Assembly (NCBI GenBank): GCA_964036315.1
Contig: OZ038479.1
Location: 55,559,246-55,623,245, forward strand
DNA length: 64,000 nt
Source of the DNA: Acanthosepion esculentum
Lineage: Eukaryota > Mollusca > Cephalopoda > Sepiida > Sepiidae
Direction of reading: 5' to 3'
Part shown: positions 1-11,060 of the stretch, piece after piece
Position numbering within the stretch: the stretch's first letter is position 1
Layout of the letters: each line of letters begins with the position of its first letter
Position numbers and translations under genes: made by a program
Notes under the pieces: generated by a model
The model's database searches: none
What the model was told of the DNA's origin: nothing
Seen by the model: only the letters and a program-made list of their open reading frames with translations

Positions 1-559
1 TTACTCAAGACACACCACTGCTGTAGTACAGGTGGTGCCCCAACAACCCTAATTGGTTATGGGATTCGGGATTGTGACTGAAACCAAATTACATACAATA
101 AACATCATAATCATAAATAAAAATAATATTGAGAATCATTTGTGACATAAATAAAATGTTATACTCCACTGAAAATTAGATCTCTTTCTGATTCTCGCTA
201 CATGTCGACACAATGCGAGTGCTAAGAATGCAAAGCTTAAAATACAATTTTTAAAAAGTCGTCTTCTGCACAGGGACTCCGAGCATCACATCCAGCCCAA
301 AAAACAAATCCTTGCAAAACTCTAAAATACAACATAAAAGAAGCCAATCCTGAATGTTGCCACCAAAGAAAAAAGATGAGCATGTGATCCATCAGATTTG
401 CTTAAAAGAAAGCCACTTATAAATGATTGTCTCAAAATGCGGCCAACAGGCCAGCTGTTGACACTGGCAGCTCTTGACTTCACCACTGTGATTTCGATCA
501 GCTGACCAAATACATATCCACTTGAAACCTACCCTCCTCTGAAACACCCATACCATACC
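1..559. other. anonymous AT-rich sequence
   Basis: I see no gene, RNA or recognisable transposon here. Reading frames on either strand are short and lack any family signature. Confidence 0.5.
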
Positions 560-1200
560 CACAGAGACATTCCACACAGACCCTCTGTATTGGCAAAGTC
601 AAATTCACGGCTTCACTAAACCATTTCAGGCCTCTCTCCTCATCACCACAGGTCAACCAACTGACAAATCCAAAAAACCCCAAGCCTTACCAACAACACT
701 CCTACATTGAATTACTTCCCTTACCAATGGCAACTAAAGGACCGCATATCAACAATTTTGTTATCTTTTCGCACTGCCTCACAGCTGATTATTGCCGTTT
801 TTGTTTGTTCTCCCATCCAACTGGAATCTGACAATAGTGGAGGCATTCTTGCTAGATCAAACTTCACTAATCCACTCCTGGCCTCTCTTATCATCAACCA
901 TGATCTTGGTCAACTGATCTGCCAAATGCACCAACTTCCGGCTTTACCAATACAAAATAGCCAGTACTTGTTAAACCACAGCTATAAAAATGCCACATAT
1001 TGCTGATAGGAAGAAGTTCAGCTTCACCTCGTGATGGAGTCACATCAACTTGATCCTCATGACCACCAGCCCATCAACACAACTCACTGATTTTAAATTT
1101 GACCTTGAAGATAGACAAATCAACCCTGCCAGCAACACCCTATTTGTGCTACCCACTGCGCATACCTTGTGAACTCAGACTGGTGAATCCACACCAGATA
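560..1200. repeat. degenerate direct repeat, two or more units
   Basis: Two related stretches can be aligned by eye, roughly 615-700 and 860-955. Both share the string 'ggcctctct' followed by a 'catca..c' run, a 'tcaac..actga' block and a 'gctttacca' or 'gccttacca' block. A third, weaker unit may lie near 1020-1150. The plus-strand frame through this stretch (707-1006) shows no domain and is not called as a gene. The origin of the repeat is unknown. Confidence 0.4.
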
Positions 1201-3489
1201 TGTTCATTTCACACAATTATATATTCTGGCATGGAGTATTATGTCTTTATACTGAAAATACACAATTGTTGAAATTTTAATAATTTTTGTTTTTTCCTTT
1301 GCAACCATACACTGGATATAAAAAACAAAAATAAAAATAAAGATGACTAATGGAACAAAATAAAAAGCAAGACATTGCTTGTTGGTATGTATGTTTTTCT
1401 TGAGATTCCACCAAAATGAAAGCAAAACATCTCTCTATTCAGGTAATTTATTCAATGATATTTCCAGCATGTATTCCTCAATGAACTGTATACTGAATAG
1501 TTATTTAGAAATAAAATATGTAAATCAGCTGTAAGTAAATCCTTTTATTTACCATTTTCTAAAGTTCAAATCAACTGGTAATTAGCTCATGTTTTGCCAA
1601 CTATTCCAATAAACAATCTAATAAAGTGTTTATTATCATTGCTGTCAATTCTCAAAAGCAAAGTAAATGTATAAATTCACTTTCATCATATGTTTAAGTT
1701 TTATTACAATTCTAATCATTGCTTTTTAAAACAATATACATTGCAAAAGAGTGAATGAAGTTAAAATAAAAGGAGGCGTCATGCAAGAAGAGAGAACATC
1801 ATACCAAATATTAAGAAAGGTGCATACAGAAACAAACAAAACTCGAAACTACCACGTGGAATTTTAAAGTTACAAATATTTATTATGCAGGCAAAAAACA
1901 CTGTAACAAAATACAATTTTTGACAAAAGGTTTGCCCAAAAAACTTTTTGTGCATCATATTGTGAACAAAGCTAGATAACTGAACAAAAATATAGACATT
2001 GTTGACTCTAAAAAAAAAATTACAAGAAAAATAAAAACAACCTTGAGAAAGTGATGCAAAAACTGTGAAAAAAATAAGAATAAAATACTCATTTTCATTT
2101 GTCAGCATTGTTTTTAAAAATGCCAAAACCTTTCTGCCTTTTGCTCTACCTAGTGGTGGCATTTTTGTTTCTTTTCATTGGCTTCAAGTTTTTCTGTGTT
2201 CTTTTGGCTTGTCTCAGAAGTGTTTAATGATAATTTTGATTTTATGGCATAGCTATTAAGAATGCTGAAGTCTTTCATCTGATGTCCAAGTGCCTTCTCA
2301 TCACATTTACTTTCTCTGACATCTAAAACCCATCTGTCTTTAACGACTCGCCTGTGTTCTTAAATATCCTTCAGAGTAGCTCAAACAGACTCCAAGGTGA
2401 AGCTTGCCCCTTTTCATTGGACAATAAATGAGAATTTTTTTTAATTTGAAAAAATAACCAACAGTCTACCATGGCCATTGTTTCTGGTGGTCTTTTTTGG
2501 AGCCAATTTTAAATAAAAAACGAACTTTTACACACAAATATACCAATTTTTTCATAAACCATCTAGTTTTCATCAAGTACACTCACACAAAAGTATATAA
2601 AACAAACCCAGAGCATTTAATATTTATTTATGAACTTACATTTTTTATTAATTATTATTTTATATTACTAATAGAAGAAATTATATATGAAACCAAAGTT
2701 CATTCCAGATTTACCAGAGAACTGAAATCTATGTCAACTAATGGGGAGAGGAGAAGGAATTAAACTAAACAGATGAGGGACAAAATAAAGAGGAGTAATG
2801 TGCTTCTATTCTCTAGCTAAGTTAAAACAAGTTTTAAGTAAAAGAAAAAAAAACCTCCAAAGCTAACTTATCCCAGGACTGGGTTAACGCATGAACAACA
2901 GTCAAAGAAAAAAAATCTTTCCTATTTGATGTCAAGGTGCCGCTCTAATTTGGCACCATTGAAGCCAACAAGCCACCCAACACACACTGAATTTCAATGA
3001 AAATAGTTGTTTCCTTTCCGCTTTAATGTTGACCTCAAACTGATGCTTAAAGCACAAAAAGCAGTTAAGAGAACCTATAACTCTCATGAAATTTCTTCTG
3101 TTGCATCATGCAAGTCCTGACCTTCGTGATGCTGAGTGAGCACAAGACTGTGTCCATTCTTGTTCAGTTATGACACAATATTGCTCTAAACGGAGCTGAC
3201 CTCGGGGACAAAAACACTTTCTAAGAATGCAAACCATGTAGCCTTCAATAAGCTTTCACAATGAATATACAATGCTACAGTAAAAAAAGGCATAGCACAA
3301 TGGATTCCTCCCAGTAACCACAGCGCACAAATTCTGATGAAAGTGCCAGCCCAGCTTTTTGCCAATACAGAGGGCATTCCGCAACACCAGCCAGTTGAGT
3401 GAGGCCACACCATTACTAAGAGACCTCAACCTGGAAGAGCAATACATCTGCTTCATCAACAAAACTCATTGTGCCTTCTCGGACTAGTG
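1201..3489. other. anonymous non-coding stretch
   Basis: The sequence is AT-rich with short A and T runs and no frame carrying a recognisable domain. About 2060-2450 is less AT-biased and might be the 3' part of an old insertion, but I cannot assign it. Confidence 0.4.
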
Positions 3490-3800
3490 TTTTCAGTTGA
3501 CATGATGTGGAAAGAGTATATTGAATCAATTGCTAAGTCTGGCATTCATCCTTGCTTTGAATATAGCTGCCTCACCTAGTCTGGTGCACCCGTTATATAG
3601 AGATTCATGATAAAATCCAAAGAATAATCTGCAATATTATTGGTCCAGACCTGGCATCTCAGCTTCAGTCCCTTTAACACCAAAGTAATGTAGCTTCTGT
3701 GAGCCTTTACTATAAATACTTTTATGGTAATTGTTCTGATGAACTTTCCGCTATGGTACCTTGATTTTATGAATTTAAAAGAACAGTTTTGTAGTCATTG
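3490..3800 (+). pseudogene. jockey-like LINE, decayed reverse-transcriptase tail
   Basis: Conceptual translation across stops gives the C-terminal tail of a jockey-type non-LTR reverse transcriptase. Visible fragments include YIESIAKS, HPCFEYSC, SGAPVI and YYKYFYGNCSDELSA. The same blocks occur in the same order in the better copy at 50.9-51.65 kb, so the two belong to one family. Several in-frame stops and frameshifts are present and the catalytic palm domain is absent, so this is a dead 5'-truncated copy. Family assignment is from recalled motif order; no search was run. Confidence 0.7.
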
Positions 3801-4014
3801 AGAATTGCTGTCCTGAAAAGAACAGATTATCGGATATTGTTACTGCTGATGAAAAGCTAGAAATGGCTGGCTGGCTGGAGATGCAAATGATGGTGAACTG
3901 GAGCTACTGGAACTGATACTACACACTGAACTTAATCATCTTGGCTGTGGATTGTTGTTTTTGTCAATTTTTGAGGCCTTTTTATATGCTGAATAAATTT
4001 TACACACAGGTCCT
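3801..4014. other. anonymous spacer between two LINE fragments
   Basis: No feature is recognised. The join to the RTE-like fragment downstream is not precise. Confidence 0.3.
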
Positions 4015-4905
4015 GGAAGGTGAAGTCTCTTCTTTCAGTTATTTTATTAAAAAATGTGGGAGTGCTGACAGGATATGATACTATTATTGATGCACATAAT
4101 ATTAACATAAGATATGCAGATGACACAGTGTTGATAGCAGACACAGAAAGAAATCTACAAAACTCCTACAGAAGGTATGGAAGGAAAGTGAGAAGAAAGG
4201 ACTAAACATAAACTGTGAGAAGACAGAATGCATGCTCATTAACAAAAGGATGAGCCCAAAATGCAAATTACAAACCAGAGATACCAAAATCAAACAAGTT
4301 CAAAAATTTAAATATCTGGGAAGTGTTCTAACAGAGGACAGAAAGTTTCGACATTGAAATCCAAAGACACATTGGTATAGCCAAAGATGCATTTCAAAAG
4401 CAGAGTATTAAGAAAAACTCTGTTAGAAATAAAGAGTACTGAATTGTTACATGATATCTGTCCTCCTATATGGCAGTGAATGCTGGACACTCTCCTCAAA
4501 GATGCGGACGTGACTTGAGGCAACAGAAATGTAATTCTACAGAAGGATGCTGAGGATACCATGGACCACACATGTGAGCAACAATGAGGTTTTAGAGAAA
4601 ATGGAAACAAAAAGGAAATTCACACTAAATATCAGGAAGAGAGAGTTGAAATTTCTGGGACACATAATGAGGAAGGAGGGTTTGGAAAATCTGATATTCA
4701 CAAGAGAGCTTGGGGGGGGGGCAAGAGCAACAGAGAAAACAGCACCTAACATACTCGACGAGCTTAAATAAATGGCTGGTGGAACAGGGTTTAAGAGAAA
4801 TAAGACAAACTTTATTAAGAGCTACAAAGGAGAGGAAATTGTGGAGAGCCAAGATTGTTTATGTCCAGAGGGTACACGGCACATGATGATGTGTAATGCA
4901 AACCT
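4015..4905 (+). pseudogene. RTE-like LINE, partial reverse transcriptase and C-terminal tail
   Basis: The frame at 4020-4205 carries RYADDTVLIAD, the YxDD catalytic core of a non-LTR reverse transcriptase. After a frameshift follow CEKTECMLINK and KFKYLGSVL, then RRMLRIPWTTHVSN and ELKFLGHIMRKEGLENL. That order is typical of RTE-type LINEs often mis-annotated as craniofacial-development-protein-like. Several stops and frameshifts separate the blocks, and the endonuclease and N-terminal reverse-transcriptase parts are missing. A second copy of the tail lies at 47.5-47.97 kb. The 3' limit near 4905 is approximate and no poly(A) tail is evident. Confidence 0.8.
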
Positions 4906-5454
4906 TGAGCTTTTGTTTTTGCTCGAAACCATGCATTCTTGTTTATACTGTTAACGCTCCGAGTGATGTTTAAGTCTATGTTGTTATGACAATGTTGCCA
5001 TTGTTGTGTTACTTGCAATTTACAAAAGAGAAACAGTATTGAAGGAAGCAAAATGTGACAGCAGCAGTAAGTATATTTAGAGTTTCATATTCTAGGATGA
5101 GGATTTTTTTATGGGAAAATAGTAGATTAATGCATTGGTTCTTGAATTTGGTGGCATAGTAATTTTGAGTGAATGTTGTATTACATACAATGGACAGGGG
5201 GGAAGCAATAAGTGAGCAGTACTAAAAAGAACAGATGCAAATACTATCTCATAGATTAAATAAAGTTTTCAAAGTTTTCTGAAGATTATGAGGATTGACA
5301 AACACCTACAAAGACATGAAGGTACAATAGCCAAAACAAGGCCATAATAACAAAGAAAATCAGGATAAAACTGATTGTAAATAATGATAAACACATTATC
5401 CAAGAAATTCAGACAAGAACCAGGTACTTTGTCTTCTTACAGTTGCTGTTTAGT
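4906..5454. other. anonymous spacer
   Basis: No coding or structural signal is recognised. Confidence 0.4.
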
Positions 5455-5501
5455 TCGTTTCTACCAAGACACTGTCATCCGCATTGTGTTTGCTAATGTT
5501 A
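5455..5501. repeat. left part of a degenerate repeat split by a mariner element
   Basis: The sequence around 'tgtcatccgcat' and 'tgctaatgt' continues on the far side of the mariner element at 6489. Uninterrupted relatives lie at about 6600-6690 and 6695-6735. Confidence 0.55.
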
Positions 5502-6488
5502 GAGAGTGGGCTGAAATGTTCATAGGCTGACTATGAAGGAGTGCTGCTACAGCTATGAAAACTTGCATTCAATTCAACATTTCTTCCTAATAACTGCCTT
5601 GTTTCTTTCCAGGTAAACAGACAATGAACTGTTCAAAGAAGTTTGTTCATCCTGTTAGTAAAAAGAATTATTAACAGCAGATATGACGACATCATTGCAA
5701 TACTGATTCCTAGCCAAGTGTTTTTTTTTCATGTTGGGGAACAGAAGATAGTCAAATCAGGAATATAGAGGGTGATCAACCAGTTCAAAGTTCTTTGGAG
5801 CAAGAGAGGAAGGGTGTTTCCACTGCATGGATTGTCTGTCACTGGCTCAAACTGATAAACCCAACAATTATCCTGGGTTAGGAACTGTTCAGCTTGATCT
5901 ACCTTAAACAATGTCAGATTCTCTTGCGATGTGATCAGCCCGATATGCATTTAATCAGGTGTCAGAAGATGTGATACCAACTCAGCGGAAACCTTCATGA
6001 TACCAAGTTAATTGGGCAGAATATACTCAATTCTCTCATGGGTTATGCTAATAGCATTGGCTATTTGATTTATAGTTATCCATCACCATGTGGTGAAACA
6101 ATCCATGTATTCCTCAGTGGTGGCAGTCGCAGTATGTTTAGACCTTGGATCATCTTCAAGAATCTGCCTTCTTTTCCTAAATTTAGCTGCCCACCACTGC
6201 ACCATTGATAAAACTGGAGTGTCATTTCTTAATATAGCAAACCTGTCAGCATGAATGTCCCTTTTTCTGCAGGTACTTGATAACATCATAATGCCAAATT
6301 CTGTCCATTTTCAAGAGAAGTTGCTACCAGTTACTTTTGAAGTTTTCTTTGAACAGTTAGACATCAGTTTATTCAGAAAGAAATAAAGCAGTTATTAAAG
6401 AGACGAGTTGGAATTAATGTGTACAAGATTTCACAACTGTAGCATCACTCCTTCATAGTCAGCCTATGAACTATTCAGCCCACTCTTG
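5502..6488 (-). mobile_element. mariner-type transposon copy A, defective, about 987 bp
   Basis: The ends are inverted repeats sharing 'gagtgggctgaa' and 'gttcataggctgactatgaa', with recognisable similarity running inward for about 135 bp. A TA dinucleotide flanks each end (5500-5501 and 6489-6490), as expected for Tc1/mariner. On the minus strand, decayed transposase pieces are visible: a helix-turn-helix region containing LSMVQWWAAKFRK near 6289-6083, and a later block with DNCWVYQFEP, which corresponds to the first-aspartate region of mariner transposases. Stops, frameshifts and missing segments make it non-autonomous. The family is shared with copy B at 7.97 kb. Confidence 0.82.
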
Positions 6489-6769
6489 TAATGTCTGCCA
6501 ATAACAAATCCGGGCTAGTCCTCTAATTTTCTAACTCCTTTTCTCTTGCTGACATCAACTATCCTCTGTAGAATTACTTTTCAGTTTTGTCTCTGAATCT
6601 GCCACAAAACAGTGTCATCTGCATCATATTTGTTGGTAATGTGATGTCTGCAGATAACAAATCATGGCAGGTCCTCTAATTCTCCACCCAGACCGTGTCA
6701 TCTGCATCATGTTTGTTGCTAATGTCTTCTAATAATAACTCCTACAATATGAAACCCAAAATTTAATAT
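6489..6769. repeat. degenerate tandem repeat with 'tcatctgcat' and 'aataacaaat' blocks
   Basis: Two to three units share 'gtcatctgcatcat', 'tttgttg', 'taatgt', 'gcagataacaaatc' and 'gtcctctaatt'. They provide an uninterrupted version of the mariner copy A target site. Confidence 0.6.
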
Positions 6770-7165
6770 CTTCTGATAATGATATTGCTGTACAAGTAAA
6801 TCTTTTGAGAAAACACGTCCTTCATTCACCCCTTTTGCCTTGATTGTAAATTATCTGAACCTGGCTGTGTGTGTCAAGAGAATACTATGTTCTTCCTAAT
6901 TATTCATTTCCATATGCATGCATCACACTATACATCTATGAAAATCAATTTGTTGTTTATAATCACATTCATCTCTTTTGCCTTAATTTTAAATTAGCGA
7001 GGTTAATTTGGCTGAAGCTGGTTATATTCCAGTTCACCCTTTTACCTTGATTGTAAATTAGCTGATGTCAATCCAGCTGAGCCTGGCCAAGTGCATCAAG
7101 AGGATGCGATCTTCAATGCTCTACTTTTCTACAAATGTATGCAAATCAGTTTGTAATGTGGCACT
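6770..7165. repeat. satellite-like tandem repeat, first block
   Basis: Degenerate units of roughly 140 bp each contain 'ccttgattgtaaatta', a 'tcaa..ggctga' block, 'catcaagaggatg', and 'atgcaaatcaatttgt' before the next unit. The same unit recurs at 15.6-15.8, 16.3-16.45 and 17.43-17.48 kb. The plus-strand frame at 7065-7277 overlapping it is not a gene. Confidence 0.65.
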
Positions 7166-7970
7166 TGAAATGAACCAGTACCTCATCAAAACAGCCGAGA
7201 GGAAGAGTTACTTGCCCAAGAGTCAGTTTGACATTCATAGTCGAAGAGAGAGGATTGGCGTTCTCTCAAGAAGCTAGTGCCATCTGACTAGCCGTACACT
7301 ATGTTAGACAATTTTATTTTCCATGTCATGACTGACTTGGAATGAACATCCCTTCTACAAGTCAAGATTTTCTACAGAAAACAGAGAAAAGACCAGAAAA
7401 GTTTCAGGAAATTAACACCTCATGAGAAAGCTTTTTGTCAGTTCAGAATCAAAAAGTCAAAGTTCAAACAGAGTAGATACATAAATTCGTGTGAATGGCA
7501 CTTGTTCATAAATGTATAGAAAGCTTGATTTTGAAGATGGCTTGACTCAGTTACAAAACAACACCAATGTAGAAATCACCAGGTCTTTGTTTGGTATACA
7601 CATTTTCACTTCTGACTAGAGTCAAAAATATTCTGAATGTTGAATGGATACATAAATATCCTTTCAGCCAATCAATACCCACAAAGAAAGTCTTTTTTCT
7701 GTCAAGAATGAAAGATAAATTATTTCAATTAAAAAATAAAACACTATCAAAGTATGCATTTTTTTAGTGTAGAGAAAAAAATCAATTGATACTGACAGTA
7801 TAAATAAAAATGTAAATAATGAAGTAGACTTAAACATTTAAAGATCTTAATATTTTTTATTGAAATACATATTCATTATCCAGACTGTATTTTCTTTGAA
7901 AACCTATTGAATAAATATTAACTTATTTTTTTTTTATAAAAATAAAATGAAGGTACATACATTAGATACT
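7166..7970. other. anonymous AT-rich spacer
   Basis: Nothing coding is recognised. About 7660-7920 resembles 24590-24850 (shared 'cctttcagccaat', 'aataccc' and 'gaagtagact' blocks), so it is an interspersed repeat of unknown class. Confidence 0.45.
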
Positions 7971-8690
7971 AAGGTGGGTAAAACGTTCATAGGCTGACTA
8001 TGAAGGAGCATTAATTTTAACTCTTCTTATTAATAACTGCATTGTTTCTTTCCAGGTAAACTAATATCTGACTGATCAAAGAAGACTTCAGAAGTAACAA
8101 GTAGTAACTTCTCTTGAAAATGGACAAAATTTGGCATCACTGTGTTATTAAGTACATGCAGAAAAAGGGTTTAACTGACAAGGACATTCATGTTGAAATG
8201 GTAGCTACGTTAGGGGATGACACCCCAGCTTTATCAACAGTGCAACAGCGGGCAGCTGAATTTAGAAGGGGAATGGAGAGTCTTAAAAATGACCCAAGAC
8301 ATTTGGCAACTGCCAACACTGAGTAAAAATTTTGATTGCACTCACCAGATGGATGACAGACAATTGACTATAAATCAAATAGTCAATGCTACTAGCATAT
8401 GCTGTGTGTGAGTTGAGAATATTCTGCACAAGGAACTTGGCATGATGAAGGTTTCTGCTCAGTGGGTGCCACATCTTTTAACTCCTGATTAAAATCACAC
8501 AGGCAGATCAGATCACAGTAAAATCTGATTGCTTCAGTGATTCCTAGACCAAGGTGAGGGTTGGCTTTTGAGCCAGAGATAATCTATGCAGTGGAAACAT
8601 CCTTCCTTACCTGCTCCAAAGAAAGCCAATGTTGTTTCATCCATCTGCACTTTGATACCATTCCCTCAACATCTCTCCATATATATATAT
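7971..8690 (+). mobile_element. mariner-type transposon copy B, 3'-truncated
   Basis: The left end matches the inverted repeat of copy A ('gttcataggctgactatgaa') and the TA-flanked start is near 7971. The decayed plus-strand transposase begins at the ATG at 8120 and shows LSTVQQRAAEFRRG, then after a stop KELGMMKVSAQWVPHLLTPD, then QWKHPSLPAPKKA near 8585-8640. The block order matches mariner transposases from the helix-turn-helix region to just past the first catalytic aspartate. The rest of the catalytic domain and the right inverted repeat are missing, and old zinc-finger sequence begins at about 8700. Confidence 0.8.
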
Positions 8691-8699
8691 CAATAACAT

Positions 8700-9011
8700 T
8701 ATATATGCCAGTTGTAAAAATGCAGATAAAAAAACATAATAATATGGCTTCTCTTCAGAGTGTGATTAAATGTAGGTCAACAATTTTGACATCTCAGAAA
8801 ATACAGAAATCACAATAACAGTGTTACTGTCATGTCGGAATCAACAAATAATACATTGAATTTGACTGTTCTATAAATGGAGATCCACAAAATTCACATG
8901 GATATAGACTGAGTACTGTGAAAATAAAGATCAATAAAATTTATAAGACTATGGTCCCTCTCCAATGGCTCTAGGGAAAATGCAGATCTACAAAATTCAT
9001 AAATATTTTTA
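8700..9011 (-). pseudogene. decayed zinc fingers downstream of ZNF-1
   Basis: On the minus strand, out of frame with the intact array, remnants such as YEFCRSAFSLE and 'tggagatccacaaaattcac' (plus strand) mark former fingers. Sequence at 8755-8930 matches 27530-27690 downstream of ZNF-2, pairing those two loci. A 1-nt shift and a TGA at the end of the intact array separate it from these fingers. Confidence 0.7.
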
Positions 9012-9890
9012 TCAAGAGTGTGTTTGCATATGACATACCAAATGTGATTTACGTAAAAATCCAGATCCACAAACTTCACAAGAATATGGTTTCTCTCCAG
9101 TATGTTTATACATATGACTTACCAAAGTAGACTTCTGTGAAAATGCAGATCCACAGACTTCACAAGAATATGGTTTTTCTCCTGTGTGTGTTCGTATATG
9201 GCTCACTAAATATGACTTATGTGAAAATGCATATCTACAAACTTCACAAGAATATGGTTTCTCTCCAGTGTGTTTAAGCATATGGCTTAGTAAATATGAC
9301 TTCCGTGAAAATGCAGATCCGCAAACTTCACAAGGATAGGGTTTCTCCCCAGTGTGTGTTCGCATATGGGACTCCAATGATAATTTCAGTGAAAATGCAG
9401 ACCCACAAACATCACAAGAATATGGTTTCTCACCAGTGTGTGTTTGCATATGACGCTTCAAATGTGACTTCTGTGAAAATGCACAATCACAAACTTCACA
9501 AGAATATTGTTTCTCTCCAGTATGTGTTTGCATATGGCGCTTCAAATGCGATTTCTGTAAAAATGAGGATCCACACAATTCGCAAGAATATGGTTTCTCT
9601 CCAGTGTGTGTTCGCATGTGACGCTTCAAATGAAACTTCCCTGAAAAGGCAGATCTACAGATTTCACAAGAGTAGGGTTTTTCTCCAGTATGTGTTTGTA
9701 TGTGGCGCTTCAAATGAAACATTCGTGAAAAGGCAGATCCACATACATCACAAGAGTATGGTTTCTCTCCAGTGTGTGTTTGCATATGGCGCTTCAAATG
9801 GGACTTCTGTGAAAATGCTGATCCACAGACTTCACAAGAATGTGGGGTCTTTGCAGTGTGTGTTTGCATATGTTGCTTCAAATGAGACAT
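9012..9890 (-). CDS. C2H2 zinc-finger protein ZNF-1, 10 complete fingers
   Basis: The 292-residue frame is almost entirely zinc fingers. The first Cys pairs fall at residues 19/22, 47/50 and so on at exact 28-residue spacing to 271/274, each with C-x2-C-x12-H-x3-H and TGEKPY-type linkers. Residues 1-11 are the back half of an eleventh finger. Such proteins are nuclear and bind DNA through tandem fingers; no KRAB, SCAN, BTB or ZAD domain is visible. Fingers 1-5 have near-identical helices (K-x-HLKR), fingers 6-10 differ. The first Met sits inside a finger just after a frameshift, so the start is uncertain and the N-terminus is probably lost. It could be an expressed truncated protein or a young pseudogene. 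Confidence 0.7.
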   Translation of the reverse strand: MSHLKQHMQTHTAKTPHSCEVCGSAFSQKSHLKRHMQTHTGEKPYSCDVCGSAFSRMFHLKRHIQTHTGEKPYSCEICRSAFSGKFHLKRHMRTHTGEKPYSCELCGSSFLQKSHLKRHMQTHTGEKQYSCEVCDCAFSQKSHLKRHMQTHTGEKPYSCDVCGSAFSLKLSLESHMRTHTGEKPYPCEVCGSAFSRKSYLLSHMLKHTGEKPYSCEVCRYAFSHKSYLVSHIRTHTGEKPYSCEVCGSAFSQKSTLVSHMYKHTGEKPYSCEVCGSGFLRKSHLVCHMQTHS

Positions 9891-10403
9891 TAATGAACAA
9901 ATAGATACAAACTTGACAAGAGTACAGTTTTCTCCAGTATGTGTTCATATATTGTACTTAAGTAAAAACACAGTGACAGATATCATATGGCTTATATCCA
10001 ATTTGTTTTTGCTTATGCAAATTTAAGTTCCGTGAAAATGAAGATCCACAAATGTCACTAGTATATGATTACTATTCACCGTGTTTCCTTAGGATACAGT
10101 AAAACTAAATCATTAGAAAGATTTGCAAAGTCTGCAAGAATATGGATTCTAATTTTTATTCATATATAACACTGTGCTTTTATAGGAAAGACAAACCACA
10201 CGTTTCAAAGTACATTTTTCTCTTTTGCCAGTTAATGTTACTTATGATGCTTTTGAAAATGTAGATACACAACTTTTACATGAATATTGCAGCATGTATT
10301 TCTCTGTTCTTGTTGGAACATCAAGAGTCTTGTTTTCTTTCATTTAAATTCCCAGTCATAACAGTTTTTTATGAATATCATTTTCTGTTCAGCCAAGACA
10401 TCT
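9891..10403 (-). other. upstream part of the ZNF-1 terminal exon with decayed N-terminal fingers
   Basis: Read on the minus strand, a conserved exon start ('cttggctgaacagaaaatg') follows a pyrimidine-rich tract and AG at 10405-10404. The same exon start occurs upstream of ZNF-2, ZNF-3 and ZNF-4. Nearer the fingers, two further finger remnants are visible (CDICGSSFSRNLNLH and YSCQVC), interrupted by a stop and a +1 frameshift before the current Met. The exon probably ran uninterrupted into the finger array in the ancestor and is now untranslated here. Confidence 0.6.
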
Positions 10404-10749
10404 CTGAAAAAAATATTAACAGTGGTAGTGAATAATATATGAAATCAGTTTATATGTTAACAGATATATTTAGCTATGTATTAATGTTAGCTGAGATAAG
10501 CACAGAGAGAATAATGCAGCAGCCATGAAAGATTAATAAAAAAAAAAAAATCAATATTTATCTTAAATAATTTCATTCCAAGTTGAAAAGAGTAATACCC
10601 AATTTGCATAAAATATTCTTTTTAAGATTGTTTAGCCACTTGTAAACACACATGGTTTTGCCAAATACAACAACATAGCAATTATGACACAAGATGAATA
10701 AAAATAAGAAAAAGAACACTTAGGCATGAATATTGAAATGAGGTAAAAG

Positions 10750-11060
10750 ACATTGACATCATACAAAAAAAAGCATTAAAATTAAAGCATAATGACCAAA
10801 TGATGCTTTGCTTTTGACTTTAAAGAAGAGAGAATAAGGAATCGATTTAAAATAGCAAATAATTAAGTTTGTTCTTTCACAATAAATTTTGTATAAATCA
10901 AGATGGTGATTTCAATCTGGGAATTATTAGTTTATTGATATGAATCAAATATTACAACTGGATGTCAACACAAGGAAAAAAATCTTTGTGTCATTAATAA
11001 GAAAATTCTGATTTAAAATCAATCTGTATCAACTCTATAGAACCAAATGTCTTTTGGAAA
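10750..11060. repeat. intron repeat unit shared with the ZNF-3 intron
   Basis: The blocks 'aaagcataatgaccaa', 'ctttaaagaagagagaat', 'aaatcaagatgg', 'ggaattattagttt' and 'tgtatcaactctatag' occur in the same order here and in at least four copies at 34.96-36.3 kb. Confidence 0.7.
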
